NCBI GenBank assembly: GCA_900540995.1
Contig: UQHO01000007.1
Location: 15,200-79,199, forward strand
DNA: 64,000 bases
Reading direction: 5' to 3'
Origin: an uncultured Collinsella sp.
GTDB lineage: Bacteria > Actinomycetota > Coriobacteriia > Coriobacteriales > Coriobacteriaceae
Below are positions 25,119 through 32,693 of the stretch, piece after piece. A model generated the notes under the pieces. It saw only the letters and a list, made by a program, of their open reading frames with translations. It had not been told where the DNA came from and searched no databases. A program made the translations under genes and the position numbers. Each line of letters begins with the position of its first letter. The stretch's first letter is position 1.

Positions 25119-26249
25119 ATGTCTGAGTTTGCTGCCGGTCCTGCCGGTCGTATCGAGCGTGTCCGTGCCCTGATGGTTGAGCGCGGTTACGACGCCATCG
25201 TGGTGCGCGACGAGGCCAATCTTCGTTGGCTTACGGGCGTCAAGGGCGTCTTCGATTACACCTTCGAGTTCCCGCACGCTGCGTTTATTACGGCCGACCA
25301 GTGCCTGTTCCATACCGACTCGCGCTATCTCAACAGCTTTGAGGAGAACACGCCCGCCGGCAGCCCCTGGGTCTACGACATGGACGAGGGCACCATCCCC
25401 GGTTGGGTCGCCGGCAAGATCGCGGCCAACAAGTGCCGCGTCTGCGCTGTCGAGGACGATATGCAGATCAATTTCTACCAGGGTATTCAGCGTGGTTTGG
25501 AGGATCGTTCCGTCGCCTGCATGCTGCCGCTGATGCATGACGACATTCGCAAGATGCGCGCCATCAAGGACGCCGAGGAGATCGAGCTCATGCGCCATGC
25601 GCAGTCGATCACCGACGCCGCCTTCCAGCACATGCTCGGCTATATTAAGCCCGGTATGACCGAGAAGCAGGTTCGCAACGAGCTCGAGAACTTTATGTTC
25701 GCCAATGGAGCCGACAGCCTGGCCTTCGGCTCCATCGTGGCGAGCGGCCCCAACACCGCCAACCCGCATGCCGTCCCGAGTGACCGCGTGATCGAGAAGG
25801 GCGACTTCGTTCTCATGGATTATGGCGCGGGCTACTGCGACTATCGCTCCGATATGACGCGTACCGTCGTGATGGGCGAGCCCACGCCCGAACAGCTCGA
25901 CCTGTACGCGCTCGTGCGCCGTGCGCACGAGGAGTGTGTCGCCGCCATCCATCCGGGCGTCGAGGGCAACGACATTTTCAAGCTTTCCAAGAAGATCATT
26001 GGCGATGCCGGCTATGGTGATTACTACAACCATGGTCTGGGCCACGGCGTGGGCATTGACATCCACGAGCTGCCCAACTTCAACCGCAGCAAGAACACCA
26101 TTGAGATCGGCTCGGTTATCACCATGGAGCCCGGCGTGTACCTGCCCGGTGTGGGCGGCGTGCGCCTGGAGGACTACGGCGTGGTTACCGAGAACGGCTA
26201 CGAGCCCTTCACCAAGACGCCGCATGACCTTCACGTCATCGATTGCTAG
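25119..26249 (+). CDS. pepP: M24 family Xaa-Pro aminopeptidase
   Basis: A 376-residue cytosolic metallopeptidase that removes the N-terminal residue before Pro. The N-terminal creatinase-like domain (about 10-135) contains the NLRWLTG strand. The pita-bread domain has the five metal ligands: Asp in LMDYGAGY, Asp in RSDMTRT, His in GLGHGVGIDIHE, Glu in TMEPGVYLPG and Glu in VRLEDYG. AAAGGAAT precedes the ATG. It is followed by a terminator and then efp, a neighbour order common in Firmicutes and Coriobacteria. The symbol is by family; pepQ-type specificity cannot be excluded. Confidence 0.92.
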   Translation: MSEFAAGPAGRIERVRALMVERGYDAIVVRDEANLRWLTGVKGVFDYTFEFPHAAFITADQCLFHTDSRYLNSFEENTPAGSPWVYDMDEGTIPGWVAGKIAANKCRVCAVEDDMQINFYQGIQRGLEDRSVACMLPLMHDDIRKMRAIKDAEEIELMRHAQSITDAAFQHMLGYIKPGMTEKQVRNELENFMFANGADSLAFGSIVASGPNTANPHAVPSDRVIEKGDFVLMDYGAGYCDYRSDMTRTVVMGEPTPEQLDLYALVRRAHEECVAAIHPGVEGNDIFKLSKKIIGDAGYGDYYNHGLGHGVGIDIHELPNFNRSKNTIEIGSVITMEPGVYLPGVGGVRLEDYGVVTENGYEPFTKTPHDLHVIDC

Positions 26250-26272
26250 TCTACTTCGGTAGATAGTTTGGG

Positions 26273-26315
26273 GCGGGGCGTCTGGAGCAATTCGGGCGCC
26301 CCGCGTTCTCTTTTT
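26273..26315 (+). terminator. Terminator after the Xaa-Pro peptidase gene
   Basis: GCGGGGCG (26273-26280) pairs with CGCCCCGC (26297-26304), followed by GTTCTCTTTTT. It separates the peptidase gene from the efp operon. Confidence 0.75.
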
Positions 26316-26346
26316 ATGCGCTCGCTGCAGGCGCCGTCTGCAAGTG

Positions 26347-26352
26347 TATAAT
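26347..26352 (+). promoter_or_regulatory. Perfect -10 element upstream of efp
   Basis: TATAAT lies 58 bases before the efp start. No good -35 is found at 16-18 bases upstream, so the promoter is either weak at -35 or depends on other contacts. Confidence 0.45.
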
Positions 26353-26409
26353 TTCGGTCGTATGTAATTTGGACGCTTGTGCGTTCTGCCCATAAGAAGA
26401 AAGGTCTCT

Positions 26410-26973
26410 ATGCCTACCATTTCTACCGCCGACTTCAAGAACGGCCTCGGTCTCCGCATTAAGGACAAGGTCTACACCATCGTCGAGTTCCAGCATGTCA
26501 AGCCGGGCAAGGGCGGCGCGTTTGTGCGCTACAAGACCCGCGACATCAAGAGCGGCCGTGTCGTCGAGAACACCTGCAACGCCGGCACCAAGTTCGAGAG
26601 CGTCATGCTCACCACCCGTGAGTTCCAGTACCTCTACAACGATGGCACCGACTACATCTTCATGGACAACGAGTCCTATGAGCAGGTTCCCGTTCCCGAG
26701 GACATGGTGGGCGAGAACTCCAAGTGGCTGCGCGAGAACGACATCTGCCAGCTGCTTTTCGCCGACGATGAGCTCATGGGCGTGACCCCGCCGATGTTCA
26801 TCGAGACCACCATCGTCCAGACCGACCCGGGCTTTAAGGGCGATACCGTCCAGGGTTCCACCAAGCCGGCCACGATCGACACCGGCGCTGTCATCCAGGT
26901 CCCCATGTACCTCAACGAGGGCGAGGTCATCAAGGTTGACACCCGCGACGGCAAGTTCGTCTCCCGCGTCTAG
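26410..26973 (+). CDS. efp: Elongation factor P
   Basis: A 187-residue, three-beta-barrel translation factor that rescues ribosomes stalled at polyproline stretches. The N-terminal KOW-like domain begins with STADFKNGLGLRIKDK and has the modification loop HVKPGKGGAF with the Lys at its tip. The middle and C-terminal OB domains end in KVDTRDGKFVSRV. The length matches the family. The ATG at 26410 has AAGAAAGG upstream. No modification enzymes (EpmA, EarP, YmfI) are in this window. It starts the efp-asp23-nusB-xseB-tlyA-nadK-recN run. Confidence 0.96.
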   Translation: MPTISTADFKNGLGLRIKDKVYTIVEFQHVKPGKGGAFVRYKTRDIKSGRVVENTCNAGTKFESVMLTTREFQYLYNDGTDYIFMDNESYEQVPVPEDMVGENSKWLRENDICQLLFADDELMGVTPPMFIETTIVQTDPGFKGDTVQGSTKPATIDTGAVIQVPMYLNEGEVIKVDTRDGKFVSRV

Positions 26974-26997
26974 CAACCAACTCTTCTAGGAGGACTC

Positions 26998-27360
26998 ATG
27001 CCCCAGGAAATCAAGATTGACGGTATCGGCATTTCGCCCGATGTTCTGACCGCCATCGTCTCGCGCGCCGTGTCGGATGTCGAGGGCATCGCCTCCGTTG
27101 GCGTCAAGGACCTTGCCACCAACCTTGTCTCCATGATGCTCTCGTCCAAGGCCCCGGCTTCCGAGCCGGCGGTCGAGGCCGAGGTCGTCGGCGACAAGCT
27201 CGCACTCACCGTGCGTGTCGTGGTGTTCTTTGGCTATCCGTTCAAGAAACTCGCCGAGGCCGTTCGCGCCGCCGTGGTCGCCGCCATCGATGCCCAGGTG
27301 GGCGTTGAGGTCGAGCGCGTTGACGTTTGCATCGACGGCCTCGTTTTCCCCAAGGAGTAA
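26998..27360 (+). CDS. Asp23/Gls24 family protein
   Basis: A 120-residue protein of the Asp23/Gls24 (YqhY/AmaP-associated) family, linked in relatives to envelope stress and control of fatty-acid synthesis. It shows the family layout: ISPDVLTAIVSRAVSDVEGIASVG at the N-terminus, a beta strand LTVRVVVFFGYP, and a C-terminal VERVDVCIDGLVF strand. AGGAGG lies just before the ATG. It sits between efp and nusB, as yqhY does in Bacillus. Confidence 0.88.
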   Translation: MPQEIKIDGIGISPDVLTAIVSRAVSDVEGIASVGVKDLATNLVSMMLSSKAPASEPAVEAEVVGDKLALTVRVVVFFGYPFKKLAEAVRAAVVAAIDAQVGVEVERVDVCIDGLVFPKE

Positions 27361-27363
27361 CCT

Positions 27364-27948
27364 TTGAGCCTTAAGGTTTATCGCGGGCGCACGCTTGCCC
27401 GCAGTCAGGCGCTGCAGCTGCTGTTCCAGGCCGAGGCCACGGACAGCCCGCTCGAGCGCGTCCTCGAGGGCGATTTCCTGATCTCGAAGGGTCCCCTCGA
27501 CCCCTATGCGCTGGAACTGTGTCGCGGTGCCTACGAGCATATCGACCGTATCGACTGCGCTCTGCGTTCCGTTGCCAAGAACTGGGATCTTGTGCGCATG
27601 CCCGGCGCCGACCGCAATCTGCTGCGTATCGCCGTCTATGAGATGCGTTTCCTCACCGACGAGGAGGTCTCGGACGCCATCGTGATCAACGAGGCCGTCG
27701 AGCTTGCCAAGGCCTATGGCACCGACCAGTCCGCGTCGTTCGTCAACGGCGTGCTGGGCAAGATCGCCCGCAGCGAGGAGCTGCCGGGCGAGGACCTGTA
27801 CCAGGAGCTGTTGGCCGAAGATCGCGCTCGCGAGGAGGCCCAGGCTGCCGAGGCGGCCGCCAAGGTCGCTGTTGCTCAGGCTGAGGCTGGCGTGCTGGCC
27901 GAGGATGCGGACGCCGCCGAGGCTGTCGTCGACCCCTTCGAGGAGTAG
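27364..27948 (+). CDS. nusB: Transcription antitermination factor NusB
   Basis: A 194-residue all-helical protein that joins NusE in the rRNA antitermination complex. It shows RTLARSQALQLLFQAE near the N-terminus, RNLLRIAVYEMRFL in the middle, and INEAVELAKAYGTDQSASFVNGVLGKI near the C-terminal end of the fold. The last 40 residues are an Ala/Glu-rich extension not needed for the fold. The start is a TTG at 27364 with AAGGAG seven bases upstream, overlapping the spacer after the Asp23-like gene. Confidence 0.92.
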   Translation: MSLKVYRGRTLARSQALQLLFQAEATDSPLERVLEGDFLISKGPLDPYALELCRGAYEHIDRIDCALRSVAKNWDLVRMPGADRNLLRIAVYEMRFLTDEEVSDAIVINEAVELAKAYGTDQSASFVNGVLGKIARSEELPGEDLYQELLAEDRAREEAQAAEAAAKVAVAQAEAGVLAEDADAAEAVVDPFEE

Positions 27949-27950
27949 TC

Positions 27951-28190
27951 ATGCCAGAGGGTTCTGTCCGCAACTTTGACGAGATCTCGGACCGTCTGGA
28001 TCAGATCATCGCTACCGTTCGCTCCAAGGATACGTCCCTGGAGCGTTCGCTCGATCTGTTTGACGAAGCGATTGAGCTGGGTTCCCGCGCGGTCGATATG
28101 GTCGACAAGTTTGAGTTGACGCCGCGTGAGGCCGATAAGCTCGAGCAGGAATACGATGAGGATGCGGCAAACGAATCCCAGGATAGCTAG
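27951..28190 (+). CDS. xseB: Exodeoxyribonuclease VII small subunit
   Basis: A 79-residue XseB protein, partner of XseA in ssDNA exonuclease VII. It matches the family pattern NFDEISDRLDQIIATVRSKD, then LERSLDLFDEAIELG, forming two helices. It starts two bases after the nusB stop. The large subunit gene xseA, often directly before xseB, is not in this window. Confidence 0.88.
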   Translation: MPEGSVRNFDEISDRLDQIIATVRSKDTSLERSLDLFDEAIELGSRAVDMVDKFELTPREADKLEQEYDEDAANESQDS

Positions 28191-28216
28191 GCCGCATCTC
28201 CGGATACGAATGGTTG

Positions 28217-29029
28217 ATGGCATTCATGAAACGCGTGCGTCTTGATGACGAACTGATTTCACAGGGCATCTGCGCCGATCGCGCGGATGCCCTTCGCACT
28301 CTTATGGCCGGCTTGGTCTCGAGTGGCGGCGAGCGCTTGACTTCGCCGGGCCTAAAGGTGACGCCGGGCCTACCGCTGCACGTTAAAGGGCGCATTCCGT
28401 ACGTTGGACGCGGCGGCCTTAAGCTCGAGGGTGCGCTCGATGCGTTTTGTATCGATCCCACGGGCCTTGCCTGCCTGGACGTAGGCTGCTCTACCGGCGG
28501 CTTTACCGATTGCTTGCTCAAGCGCGGAGCTGCGACCGTTGTTTCGGTGGACGTGGGTCGCGCCCAGTTCGATTGGTCGTTGCGTCAGGACGATCGCGTG
28601 ACGCTGCATGAGCGCACAAACGTGACGCAGCTGCCTGAGCTTGGCTATGCCGGTGCCATCGACCTGGCTGTATGTGATGTCTCGTTTACCAGCATCGCGA
28701 ATATCATTGACGCCGTGCTGGCGTGCCTGAAGCCTTCCGGTTCGTTCTGCACGCTCGTAAAGCCGCAGTTTGAGGCGCCGGCTGCGCTGGTGGGCGAGGG
28801 CGGTATCGTGACCGACCCTGCCGTCCGTCGCGATACGCTCGTGGCGGTGATTGAGCTCTTTGCCGCCAAGGGGCTGTTCCCGCGCGACGTGTGCGTGTCG
28901 CCCATTCATGGCGCTAAGGGCAACGTTGAGTTTTTCCTGTACGGCACAAGGTTTGCCCCCGGGGAGCGCGCCGACGATGAGCTGCAATTCCAGGTATCGG
29001 TTTTGAGCGAGAAAGCTGCAACGCTATGA
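28217..29029 (+). CDS. tlyA: TlyA family RNA methyltransferase/hemolysin-like protein
   Basis: About 270 residues. The N-terminal S4 RNA-binding domain begins RVRLDDELISQG (about 5-65). An FtsJ-like SAM-dependent methyltransferase domain follows, with LDVGCSTGGFTDCLL as the SAM loop, DVGRAQFDWSLR, and KPQFEAP toward the C-terminus. In mycobacteria TlyA 2'-O-methylates rRNA. The nadK-recN neighbours are the usual company of this gene in Gram-positive bacteria. The start is uncertain between ATGs at 28217 and 28226; neither has a clear ribosome site. The end overlaps nadK by four bases. Confidence 0.9.
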   Translation: MAFMKRVRLDDELISQGICADRADALRTLMAGLVSSGGERLTSPGLKVTPGLPLHVKGRIPYVGRGGLKLEGALDAFCIDPTGLACLDVGCSTGGFTDCLLKRGAATVVSVDVGRAQFDWSLRQDDRVTLHERTNVTQLPELGYAGAIDLAVCDVSFTSIANIIDAVLACLKPSGSFCTLVKPQFEAPAALVGEGGIVTDPAVRRDTLVAVIELFAAKGLFPRDVCVSPIHGAKGNVEFFLYGTRFAPGERADDELQFQVSVLSEKAATL

Positions 29030-29886
29030 AGGTCTTTCTGGTTCCCAATTACTACAAGCAAGAGGCGGTCGAGAGCGGCCTGATGCTCGAGCTTTGGCTG
29101 ACGCGTCAGGGCTATGAGGTCGCATGGGCTGCCGACCAGCGATCGAAGATTCAAAGCACGCCTGATATTGACGGCTCCGATCTGGTCATTACGCTCGGCG
29201 GCGATGGTACGTTGCTGCGCGCTGCCCGCATCCTCAACCATCGTGAGATTCCTATCCTCGGTCTTTCCTATGGTCATTTGGGCTTTTTGACGGCCGCGAG
29301 TCCCGAGGAGCGCGACATTTTGCAGGTTGTGAGCGATGCCCTGTCCGGCGAGCTCCACGTGAGCCGCCGCGCCACCATCGCCGCCGATATCGTTTCAGTG
29401 CGTGAAGACGGCACGAAGGATGTCGTGCGCACGTTTGCCCTCAACGATATGGCGCTTACGCGCGGCCCCCTGTCCGATATGGTTGAGTTTGACATCACGG
29501 TGTCCGGCCATCATATCGACCGCCTTCGCGGCGACGGTGTCGTCGTTTCGACGGCGACCGGCTCCACCGGCTACGCGCTTTCTGCCGGCGGCCCCATTGT
29601 CAGCCCCGATTACACGGGTATGGTCTGTGTGCCCATCGCCCCGCATACCATTCAGGCTCGTGCTTTTTTGACCTCGCCGAGTGATGTCGTCGAGATCTTT
29701 ATGTCCGATGATCGCCCGAGCGTGCCGGCGATTGCCATCGACGGACAGTTTATTACCTGTGATGGCACCGTCGAGAGCGTGGCCGTGCGTCGCGGTCCTG
29801 GCGATGTGCTGCTGCTGGATTACGGCCCCGAGAGCTTCTATAACTCGGTGAGCCGCGTGTTCTACGGAGTGCGTCATGATCGATGA
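29026..29886 (+). CDS. nadK: NAD kinase
   Basis: A 286-residue cytosolic kinase that makes NADP. The GGDGT phosphate-donor motif is at 58-62 (ITLGGDGTLLRA), the NDMALTRGPLSDMVEF segment is near 140-155, and the glycine-rich TATGSTGYALSAGGPI is near 175-190. The length is typical. It overlaps tlyA upstream and recN downstream by a few bases, consistent with one polycistronic message. Confidence 0.95.
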   Translation: MKVFLVPNYYKQEAVESGLMLELWLTRQGYEVAWAADQRSKIQSTPDIDGSDLVITLGGDGTLLRAARILNHREIPILGLSYGHLGFLTAASPEERDILQVVSDALSGELHVSRRATIAADIVSVREDGTKDVVRTFALNDMALTRGPLSDMVEFDITVSGHHIDRLRGDGVVVSTATGSTGYALSAGGPIVSPDYTGMVCVPIAPHTIQARAFLTSPSDVVEIFMSDDRPSVPAIAIDGQFITCDGTVESVAVRRGPGDVLLLDYGPESFYNSVSRVFYGVRHDR

Positions 29887-31504
29887 GCTGCAGGTTTCTA
29901 ACATTGCACTCATTCGTGAGGCGACGCTGGTGCCGAGTGCCGGCCTGACTGTCCTGACCGGCGAGACCGGTGCCGGCAAGACCGCGCTGCTCTCGGCGCT
30001 CAAGCTCATATTGGGCGAGCGCGCGGATTCGTCGACGGTGCGCGAGGGCGAGGCGCTGGCGAGCGTCGAGGCACGCCTGTTCGACGGTCCGCACGACACG
30101 GAGGGGTTCACCGTACAGCGTAGCCTTTCTGCCGAGGGCCGCAGCCGCGTAAAAATTGACGGCCGCATCGCCAGCGTGCGTGAGCTTTCGGAGCGCGTCG
30201 GCGTGATGATGGATCTGTGCGGTCAGCACGAGCACCAGCGCCTGCTCGATCCGGCGCATCACGTTGCGATGGTTGATGCGTGGGCGGGGCGCTCCGCGCT
30301 CGAGGCGCTGGATGCGTACCGCGCCTGCTTTAAGGCATCGCGCGCTGCCGCCAAAGAGGTTCGACGTGTCGAAGAGGCCTCGCGTGCGCAGGGAAGCCGC
30401 GTTGAGGAGGCGCGCTTTGCCCTCGAGCGCATCGGCGAGGTCGACCCCAAGCCAGGCGAGTACGAGGAGCTCGAGGAGCTGCTGCCGCGCTCCGAACATG
30501 CCGAGGTACTGGTTGCCACAGCTAACGATGCCCATGCATCGCTTGCCGCCGAAGGGGGAGCGCTCGATGCCGTGAACAGCGCCGTGGCAGAGCTTTCCCG
30601 TATGGCTAGCGTCGATCGCAAACTGGGTGACATTGCCGATGCGCTTTCGGATGCCTGTATCTCCCTTGAGGATAGCGCGAACGAGCTTCGTGCCTATCGC
30701 GATGGCGTCGCCTTCGACCCGCGCGAGCTCGCTCGCATGCGTGAGCGGTATTCCGACCTCAAGGGCCTGTTGCGTCAGTGGGGTCCCACCATGGACGATG
30801 TTTTTGCCATGCGCGATCGCTCGCAAGAGCTTCTGTCCCTGGTCGATGATGGCGATGAGCAGATTAAAAAGGCGCGTGAATCACTTGGTGCTGCCGAGCG
30901 CGAGTTGTTTGCCGCTGCCAAGGCGCTTAAGCGCGCTCGCAATACGGCGGCCCCGCGCTTCTGCCATGAGGTTGGTCGTCAGATGGCACGCTTGGAGATG
31001 GGCGGCGCCGAGCTCGTTTGGGTGTCGCGTGATCTTCCGCGCGCCGAGTGGACGCCGGCGGGTCCTTCGAGCTACGAGCTTTTGTATCGCAGCGGTGCCG
31101 GCTTGACGCCGCGACCCCTGCGCCGCATTGCGTCGGGCGGCGAGCTCAGCCGCGTCATGCTGGCAAGTAAGGTTGTCCTCGGTAACGCGGACGGTGTCGA
31201 TACGCTGGTGTTTGACGAGGTCGATGCTGGTGTCGGTGGCTCCACGGCGCGTGCGCTCGCGGGCGTGCTGGCAGATCTCGCCGCTACGCATCAGGTGATT
31301 GTCGTAACCCACTTGGCGCAGGTCGCCGTCATGGCTGACAAGCATTATGTCGTCAGCAAGGAACCGGGCGATGTTCCCCAGACGCATTTGGGCGAGGTAA
31401 CCGGCGAAGCGCGTACTGCCGAGATCGCCCGCATGTTGAGCGGCGATCAGTCCGAGGCAAGCTTGGCCCACGCAAAGCAGATGCTCGAAGAAGCTCGAGG
31501 TTAG
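29876..31504 (+). CDS. recN: DNA repair protein RecN
   Basis: A 542-residue SMC-like ATPase for double-strand-break repair. It starts MIDELQVSNIALIREA with Walker A GETGAGKT at 29-36, GQHEHQRLLDP near 120, a long coiled-coil arm (about 150-350), and the C-terminal half-site with the SGGELSR signature and Walker B LVFDEVDAGVGG near 443-454. The length matches the family. It ends the operon, and a symmetrical hairpin follows. Confidence 0.95.
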   Translation: MIDELQVSNIALIREATLVPSAGLTVLTGETGAGKTALLSALKLILGERADSSTVREGEALASVEARLFDGPHDTEGFTVQRSLSAEGRSRVKIDGRIASVRELSERVGVMMDLCGQHEHQRLLDPAHHVAMVDAWAGRSALEALDAYRACFKASRAAAKEVRRVEEASRAQGSRVEEARFALERIGEVDPKPGEYEELEELLPRSEHAEVLVATANDAHASLAAEGGALDAVNSAVAELSRMASVDRKLGDIADALSDACISLEDSANELRAYRDGVAFDPRELARMRERYSDLKGLLRQWGPTMDDVFAMRDRSQELLSLVDDGDEQIKKARESLGAAERELFAAAKALKRARNTAAPRFCHEVGRQMARLEMGGAELVWVSRDLPRAEWTPAGPSSYELLYRSGAGLTPRPLRRIASGGELSRVMLASKVVLGNADGVDTLVFDEVDAGVGGSTARALAGVLADLAATHQVIVVTHLAQVAVMADKHYVVSKEPGDVPQTHLGEVTGEARTAEIARMLSGDQSEASLAHAKQMLEEARG

Positions 31505-31522
31505 GTCGTATCAGCGGTGTTG

Positions 31523-31555
31523 GTGGGACAAAATAGACTGAAATTTTTGTCCCAC
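31523..31555. terminator. Bidirectional terminator of the TGGGACA palindrome family
   Basis: GTGGGACAAAA (31523-31533) pairs perfectly with TTTTGTCCCAC (31545-31555) over an 11-base loop, with T-rich sequence on both sides. It lies between the convergent recN and RpiR-type regulator genes. Its ends match the arms of the repeat at 14521-14624. Confidence 0.8.
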
Positions 31556-31563
31556 TACGCGTT

Positions 31564-32421
31564 TTACTCCACAACCTTATCCGGCTGGATGAGCTCCTCG
31601 TAGTAGCTGATATGCTCACGCGCGTCTTTAATCTCGGGCAGCAGGAAGTTGTAGATGACTTCGATGATCATCGTGGCGCTGATCTTGGAGAACGCGAAGT
31701 CACCCGTTGTCAGCAACGCTTCGTGATTGACGGTATTAAAGGTGTAGTCGGCGAGGCGCGCAAGTGGGGATTTGCTGTCACTGCTGATGACGACTACGGT
31801 TGCGCCGCAGTTGCGAGCCGCTTTTGCCATGCGATTCAGTCGGCGCGATTTGCCAGAGTTTGAGATGAGCACGATGACGTCACCCGGGCGTAACGTGAGC
31901 GCAAAGCCGATTGATGTCTCGCTAATGGTGCTCGCCATGCAGCGCAGGCCCAGCTGCGAAAACTTAAACGTCGCATCGAGCGCGACCGCGTTCGTATTAC
32001 CCACGGCGGCGAACTCGATAACGCCGGCATTCTTAAGCGCATGCACAACAGCCGCCAGCGTATCGTGGTCGATTCCGTCGATGGTCGCATTAAGCTCGCT
32101 TACCTTGGCAGCCAGGATGTTCTTGAGGCTCTGCATCATATTGTCGAGCGAGACCTCGTCGGTCAGGCCCTCGTTGCGCTGGCTTTCCAAATCCCTCGCC
32201 AACGAAAACTGAAAGCTGCGGAAGCTACCAAAGCCCAGCTTGCGGCAGAAGCGCGAAACGGTCGCTTCGGACGTGGCAGCGGCGCGCGAGAGCTGAGCCG
32301 CCGTGAGGCGTGGCGCCTCGGACTGGTGCTCCAATATATAGTCGACAATGCGCTGCTCGGACTCGCTGTATCCCTGATGGGTACTAATGAGGGAAAGTGC
32401 GCTCTTGCTACTATCGGTCAT
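31564..32421 (-). CDS. RpiR/MurR family transcriptional regulator
   Basis: A 285-residue regulator. The N-terminal HTH domain (about 1-77) contains QLSRAAATSEATVSRFCRKLGF. The C-terminal SIS domain (about 125-255) contains ISNSGKSRRLNRMAKAA and is the sugar-phosphate sensor. The ATG at 32421 has CAGGAG upstream; 16 earlier codons are not supported. It is divergent from the PTS permease gene across 272 bases and most likely controls it in response to a phosphosugar. Confidence 0.9.
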   Translation of the reverse strand: MTDSSKSALSLISTHQGYSESEQRIVDYILEHQSEAPRLTAAQLSRAAATSEATVSRFCRKLGFGSFRSFQFSLARDLESQRNEGLTDEVSLDNMMQSLKNILAAKVSELNATIDGIDHDTLAAVVHALKNAGVIEFAAVGNTNAVALDATFKFSQLGLRCMASTISETSIGFALTLRPGDVIVLISNSGKSRRLNRMAKAARNCGATVVVISSDSKSPLARLADYTFNTVNHEALLTTGDFAFSKISATMIIEVIYNFLLPEIKDAREHISYYEELIQPDKVVE

Positions 32422-32551
32422 GGATGGCTCCTGGTTGGCATGAAAATCTAACTCGATTTGCAATGCCATAGTATACGGGCATTTTCAATTACAAGATACA
32501 CCTTGCTGTTTCAAGTGTTGATGGTAAACTTTCACCTACCGTTTACGGTTA

Positions 32552-32566
32552 TGAAAGAACCTTTCA
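32552..32566. promoter_or_regulatory. Candidate operator TGAAAG-N3-CTTTCA
   Basis: A perfect 6-3-6 palindrome lies in the divergent region between the RpiR-type gene and the PTS permease. Further CTTTCA half-sites occur nearby, at about 32529-32534 and in GGTATCTTTCAG near 32610. Binding by the RpiR protein is inference. Confidence 0.4.
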
Positions 32567-32693
32567 CCGGAGAATTGCACCTTGTCTCTTCTCACGCGGA
32601 CGGTAGGTTGGTATCTTTCAGTTGTGGAAAAACGCGCATTGAAGCGCGTGTAGGGGAGCGCCCGCGGGCGCTGTACTCAAGAAGGAGGGACAC

